Source: an uncultured Prevotella sp. (GTDB lineage: Bacteria > Bacteroidota > Bacteroidia > Bacteroidales > Bacteroidaceae). From it: 10,187 nt of DNA. Where the stretch lies: the NCBI GenBank assembly GCA_900546605.1, contig URDV01000063.1, forward strand, positions 1-10,187, read 5' to 3'. The position numbers and the translations under genes are program-made. Shown piece after piece: positions 7,490-10,187 of the stretch (its first letter is position 1; the number at the start of each line of letters is the position of its first letter). Below the pieces are notes generated by a model, which saw only the letters and a program-made list of their open reading frames with translations, ran no database searches and had not been told where the DNA came from.

Positions 7490-7993
7490 TTATTTTTTGC
7501 TCGCTTCGATGAGTTCTTTTACTTTTTCAATCAAGTGTTGTTCGCCACCTTCGGTGTAACCGCTGCGGCTTTCAGCAATTTTGCCATTGCCATCAATAAC
7601 AAATACATGAGGAATCATGTTGACACCCATGGCACGACGGAAGTCAGAGTTAGGGTCGAGCAACACTTGGTACTCCCATCCTGCAGCGTCAACCATGGGC
7701 TTTACCTTTTGTGCGTTTTGTGCCTCGTCAATGCTCACGGCAATAACACGCACACCCGTTTCGTCCTGCCAGTCGGGGTAAACCTCGTTAATGGCTTTGA
7801 GCTCGCGGTTGCAAGGCTTGCACCATGTGGCAAAAAAGCTAATAATAAAAGGTTTGCCATCGTTGCTGAGAGTGGCGGTGTCTACCACTTTGCCATTAAT
7901 ATCCTTGAGTTTTACTGATGGCAGTTGCGCAAAGGCGCTACCCATCACACCCCAAAATAGGAGCATGACTACAAATAAGTTTTTTACTTTCAT
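7490..7993 (-). CDS. TlpA/ResA-like periplasmic thiol-disulfide oxidoreductase
   Basis: Thioredoxin-fold protein of 167 residues carrying a signal peptide (1-22, ending AFA before QL), which could alternatively stay as a membrane anchor. The fold starts near 24. The active site is FFATWCKPCNREL (53-65), with redox cysteines C58 and C61. The cis-proline is P128 in NMIPHVFVID, and SGYTEGGE (144-151) fits the end of the domain. The CKPC dipeptide is usual for TlpA/ResA-type reductases, which keep thiols of envelope proteins reduced, taking electrons from a membrane partner such as CcdA/DsbD that is not in the window. It is the first gene of the five-gene operon, with its promoter at 8064-8094 and a shared leader element at 8002-8019. 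Its natural targets may be the two Omp28-like CxxC proteins downstream. That link is inferred from gene order. Confidence 0.9.
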   Translation of the reverse strand: MKVKNLFVVMLLFWGVMGSAFAQLPSVKLKDINGKVVDTATLSNDGKPFIISFFATWCKPCNRELKAINEVYPDWQDETGVRVIAVSIDEAQNAQKVKPMVDAAGWEYQVLLDPNSDFRRAMGVNMIPHVFVIDGNGKIAESRSGYTEGGEQHLIEKVKELIEASKK

Positions 7994-8001
7994 TTTGGTT
8001 G

Positions 8002-8019
8002 ATTTTATCGTTTTTGTGT
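8002..8019 (-). promoter_or_regulatory. 18-bp leader element, copy before the TlpA-like gene
   Basis: The minus strand reads ACACAAAAACGATAAAAT, ending 8 bases before the ATG at 7993, and is identical to 4839-4822. Here it lies about 40-55 bases after the predicted transcription start, so it would be in the mRNA leader and not in the promoter. This favours an RNA-level role (ribosome entry, stability or protein binding) over a transcription-factor site. Confidence 0.6.
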
Positions 8020-8063
8020 GGCAAGGCGTTGATAGTGAACGCTTTTTACCTACAAATTTGCTG

Positions 8064-8094
8064 CAAAAGTACGCTTTTCCGTTGTATCGGCAAA
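8064..8094 (-). promoter_or_regulatory. Promoter of the five-gene redox operon
   Basis: On the minus strand, TTTG (8094-8091) is followed after 19 bases by TACTTTTG (8071-8064), a perfect match to the Bacteroidetes TTTG / TAnnTTTG pattern with the usual spacing. Transcription would start near 8057 and give a leader of about 64 bases to the ATG at 7993. It is the only strong promoter seen ahead of the five genes, so one polycistronic mRNA ending at 1656-1689 is expected. Confidence 0.8.
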
Positions 8095-8344
8095 TTTTAT
8101 GCAGTTAAAAAGTGGTTAGTAGAGCATAAAGGTTGAATTTCAGCAGTAAGTGTGTTACTAAAAGGTAAATGCTGTGCTTAAGTTGGCTTCGGAATGCCTT
8201 CGGGATGGGAGAGCGAGATGCTGTACATTGGGTTTCTCTTAAATGATGGTGTAAAAACTTCAGTTAGAATTTTTAGAACCACCCAGATGTGCGCTGAAAA
8301 CGTTTTGCTTTGGTGTAAATAATGGGCAAGTGAATAAAAATGTG
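8095..8344. other. Intergenic region between divergent promoters
   Basis: About 250 bases without a supportable gene between the redox-operon promoter and the rpoN -7 box. It contains a 13-mer, TTAGAACCACCCA (8273-8285), that also occurs in the intergenic region at 1633-1645, and two imperfect short direct repeats (GCTTCGGAATG and CCTTCGGGATG, about 8184-8206). No RNA gene, riboswitch or strong hairpin was recognised. A regulator site for either divergent unit could lie here, but none could be assigned. Confidence 0.5.
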
Positions 8345-8352
8345 TACCTTTG
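8345..8352 (+). promoter_or_regulatory. Probable -7 element of the rpoN promoter
   Basis: TACCTTTG matches the Bacteroidetes -7 consensus TAnnTTTG exactly. No TTTG is found 19-21 bases upstream; the nearest is at 8309-8312, 32 bases away. The -33 half is therefore weak or missing. Transcription would begin near 8358, giving a leader of about 125 bases before the preferred start codon at 8484. Confidence 0.55.
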
Positions 8353-8355
8353 CAT

Positions 8356-8451
8356 GAGGGTCAGTAAAGTGTCAGGACAATAGAGTGTTTTTTATTTCGA
8401 TGAGAAAAATGAGATGTGTTGTTCATGACCCATGCAAACGAGTTGACCCTC
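8356..8451 (+). promoter_or_regulatory. Inverted repeat in the rpoN leader
   Basis: GAGGGTCA (8356-8363) is exactly complementary to TGACCCTC (8444-8451). A weaker partner is CATGACCCATGCAAA (about 8424-8438), which pairs in part with TTTGCATG-AG-GGTCA (8350-8363). The mRNA leader could thus switch between two pairings of its 5' end. The arms enclose about 80 bases, so the structure is only a possibility. It lies wholly upstream of the ATG at 8484. Confidence 0.3.
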
Positions 8452-8483
8452 TACCTAAAAAGAATCAGAAACAGCATAGTGAA

Positions 8484-10025
8484 ATGGCACAACGATTAGA
8501 ACAAACACAGGCGGCGGTACAAACGCAGCAGCTATCGTCCATGCAAGTGGCGGTGGCTAAGCTCGTAGAACTGCCTATTACCGAATTGGCAACCCGTGTG
8601 CGTGATGAAATGGTTGACAACGCTGCACTCGAGGAGCGCGATGGTGATGCATATGGTGTGGCCGAGAGTGAACATAATGATGATAGCTCAGCTTTTGACG
8701 AATCAACTGACGGTGCCAATGACGAGGCTGCAAACGATTCGCTGGATGAGCCTAATGCTTTTGAAGAGCAAGCTGATTATGGACGCGAGGCGGACGCTAT
8801 GGGCGACTATTTTGAAGCCGACGATGTGCCCGACTACTTGCAACAGCGAGCCGATGCTGAACGTGACCGAAATGAGTTTCAGTATGCAAGCACCAACTCT
8901 TTTTATGATGAGTTGCAGCGGCAAATAGGTGAGCATGACTTGACGGAGCATGAAGAACAAGTGATGGAGTACATCATTGGTTCGCTCGATGAAGATGGCT
9001 TTTTGCGTAAGGACTTTGACACCATGGTGGATGAGTTGGCCATATATCACAACATCAACACCACAGCTGACGAGTTAGAGCGTTTGTTGCACTTGTTGCA
9101 GCAGTTTGAACCACGTGGCATAGGGGCGCGTTCGCTACAAGAGTGTCTTCACATACAGCTCACTGACCCCGAACAGCGTTCGCCTTACACACAATTGGCC
9201 TTGCAAGTGGTAGATAAATGTTTTAACGACTTTGCCTCGCGCCATTGGGACGTGGTGAAGCAACGCTTAAAAATGGATGATGACACATTTGCTCATGTGC
9301 GTCATGTGCTTACCCACCTCAATCCGCGACCAGGTAGTGCACTAAATGAATCAACACATGTTGATGCCCCCACAATTGTTCCTGACTTTTATGTACGTGT
9401 GAACGAGAATGGCGACATACAGGTGTCGCTGAACCAAGGCGATGTGCCAGAGTTGCAGGTGAGTCCGGCCTTTCGTGAGAGTTTGAAACAATATGGCAAA
9501 GGGCATGACAAGCTCACGCGCGAACAACATGAGGCTTACACTTATGCCCGACAAAAGGTAGATGCTGCGCAGTCGTTTATAAACTTGCTTACGCGCCGCC
9601 GCGAAACATTATTGGCGGTGATGCAAGTGATAGCTAACAAGCAACGTGCCTTCTTTGTGAATGATGACGATGAAGACGCTTTGGTTCCCATGACGCTGAA
9701 GGATGTGGCTGAGGTGGTGGGCGTAGACATCAGTACGGTGTCGCGTGTGTCGAATAGTAAGTATGTGCAAACACTCTACGGCACTTATCCCTTAAAGTTC
9801 TTCTTCTCAAGCCAGTTTACCTCAGCCGATGGCGATGAGCTCTCCGCTCGCAAGGTGAAGGCAGCGTTGAAGGAATTGATTGATGGCGAGGACAAACATC
9901 GCCCACTATCTGACGAGGCTTTGGCTGCACAACTAAAGAAACAAGGCTTTAATGTGGCACGCCGCACGGTGGCCAAGTATCGTGATGCGTTAGGACTTCC
10001 TACAGCACGCTTGCGCAAAGAGTAA
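8484..10025 (+). CDS. rpoN: RNA polymerase sigma-54 factor
   Basis: Sigma-54 directs RNA polymerase to -24/-12 promoters and needs an ATP-driven enhancer-binding activator. From the ATG at 8484 the protein is 513 residues. Region I is at 1-50 (QTQQLSSMQVAVAKLVELPITEL, glutamine/leucine-rich). Region II (about 50-118) is unusually acidic, with about 26 Asp/Glu. The core-binding domain follows (EHEEQVMEYIIGSLDEDGFL near 155-174; LNPRPGS at 279-285). The helix-turn-helix is TLKDVAEVVGVDISTVSRV (404-422), and the RpoN box is ARRTVAKYRD (492-501). The usual RpoN box ends in E, so the D is a conservative change. The frame stays open upstream to a GTG at 8385, with ATGs at 8400 and 8409, but those 25-33 extra residues are Arg/Lys/Cys-rich and unlike sigma-54. 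Family N-termini normally begin close to MAQRLEQ. No -24/-12 promoter or activator gene was noticed in the window. Confidence 0.95.
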   Translation: MAQRLEQTQAAVQTQQLSSMQVAVAKLVELPITELATRVRDEMVDNAALEERDGDAYGVAESEHNDDSSAFDESTDGANDEAANDSLDEPNAFEEQADYGREADAMGDYFEADDVPDYLQQRADAERDRNEFQYASTNSFYDELQRQIGEHDLTEHEEQVMEYIIGSLDEDGFLRKDFDTMVDELAIYHNINTTADELERLLHLLQQFEPRGIGARSLQECLHIQLTDPEQRSPYTQLALQVVDKCFNDFASRHWDVVKQRLKMDDDTFAHVRHVLTHLNPRPGSALNESTHVDAPTIVPDFYVRVNENGDIQVSLNQGDVPELQVSPAFRESLKQYGKGHDKLTREQHEAYTYARQKVDAAQSFINLLTRRRETLLAVMQVIANKQRAFFVNDDDEDALVPMTLKDVAEVVGVDISTVSRVSNSKYVQTLYGTYPLKFFFSSQFTSADGDELSARKVKAALKELIDGEDKHRPLSDEALAAQLKKQGFNVARRTVAKYRDALGLPTARLRKE

Positions 10026-10044
10026 AAAGGCATGCATAGACAGG

Positions 10045-10119
10045 GTTGACAGGTTGACAGGTTGACGAGTTGACAGGTTGACGAGTTGACAGGTTAACGA
10101 GTTGACGGGTAAGTATGCT
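10045..10119 (+). repeat. Octamer tandem array with GTAAGTATGCT cap (right copy 1)
   Basis: Eight octamers fit GTTRACRR: GTTGACAG, GTTGACAG, GTTGACGA, GTTGACAG, GTTGACGA, GTTGACAG, GTTAACGA and GTTGACGG (10045-10108). They run straight into GTAAGTATGCT (10109-10119), which is followed by GAACACTACT. The left copy has TTACACCACT there. The array starts 19 bases after the rpoN stop codon and has the same sense as rpoN. No hairpin terminator separates it from rpoN, so the array may be transcribed. Confidence 0.9.
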
Positions 10120-10150
10120 GAACACTACTTATTACGCGTTGGCGGAATTA

Positions 10151-10187
10151 GTAAACAAGTTGACAAGTTAACGGGTTAACAGGTAAG
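10151..10187 (+). repeat. Octamer tandem array (right copy 2, cut by window end)
   Basis: GTAAACAA, GTTGACAA, GTTAACGG and GTTAACAG (10151-10182) follow the GTTRACRR pattern, with one variant first unit. They are followed by GTAAG, the first five bases of the cap seen in the other two copies; the window then ends. It lies 31 bases after the previous cap in the same orientation, so capped arrays seem to be arranged in series. Confidence 0.8.

Noticed and set aside
8095..8344. Small RNA or riboswitch in the rpoN/TlpA intergenic region
   Set aside because: No strong stem-loop, terminator or known aptamer pattern was seen, only weak short inverted and direct repeats.
8385..8483. GTG at 8385 or ATG at 8400 as the rpoN start
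   Set aside because: The added residues do not resemble sigma-54, and region I begins naturally at the ATG at 8484. The option is kept as a finding, not as the annotated start.
10045..10187. Possible CRISPR array
   Set aside because: The units are 8 bp, directly adjacent and degenerate, with no unique spacers and no cas genes nearby.
1..10187. Sigma-54 -24/-12 promoters (TGGCAC-N5-TTGC)
   Set aside because: Several TGGCAC strings were checked by eye, but none had a TTGC at the right spacing. A motif scan could still find weak sites.

Overview
The window looks like chromosomal DNA of a Bacteroidales bacterium, most likely Prevotella or a close relative. Four things suggest this: Bacteroidetes-type promoters (TTTG, 19-20 bases, TAnnTTTG), two secreted proteins with C-terminal domains of the type IX secretion sorting kind, Omp28-family proteins, and a barrel protein that resembles DUF6029. 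No phage, transposase, tRNA, rRNA or CRISPR array was seen. The species is an inference from these gene families.

Layout from left to right. Positions 11-53 hold a short array of a degenerate octamer (GTTRACRR on the minus strand) that ends in GTAAGTATGCT. Next come a terminator (80-114) and a minus-strand nhaD-type sodium/proton antiporter gene (123-1469) with its own promoter (1536-1567). A second terminator (1656-1689) closes a five-gene minus-strand operon. In transcription order that operon encodes a TlpA-like thioredoxin (7993 to 7490), a DUF6029-like outer-membrane barrel (7486 to 5705), an Omp28-family lipoprotein (5689 to 4865), a small secreted protein with a sorting-domain tail (4815 to 4084), and a large secreted Omp28-like protein with the same kind of tail (4048 to 1727). 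Its promoter is at 8064-8094. A divergent promoter at 8345-8352 drives rpoN (sigma-54, 8484-10025) on the plus strand. Two more octamer arrays follow rpoN (10045-10119 and 10151-10187, the last cut by the window edge).

How the genes fit together. Three of the five operon products carry a thioredoxin-like CxxC motif (WCKPC, CSNC, CGWC). Their export signals predict three compartments: periplasm or membrane, lipidated envelope, and cell surface or outside. The barrel has a C-terminal CX4C pair. This suggests an envelope thiol-redox pathway that may span the outer membrane. That role is inferred, not shown. The antiporter and rpoN appear to be independent housekeeping or regulatory units.

The two observations most worth following are the capped octamer arrays, found with the same orientation downstream of both outward-facing genes, and an exact 18-bp repeat placed just before the start codons of two genes of the redox operon.
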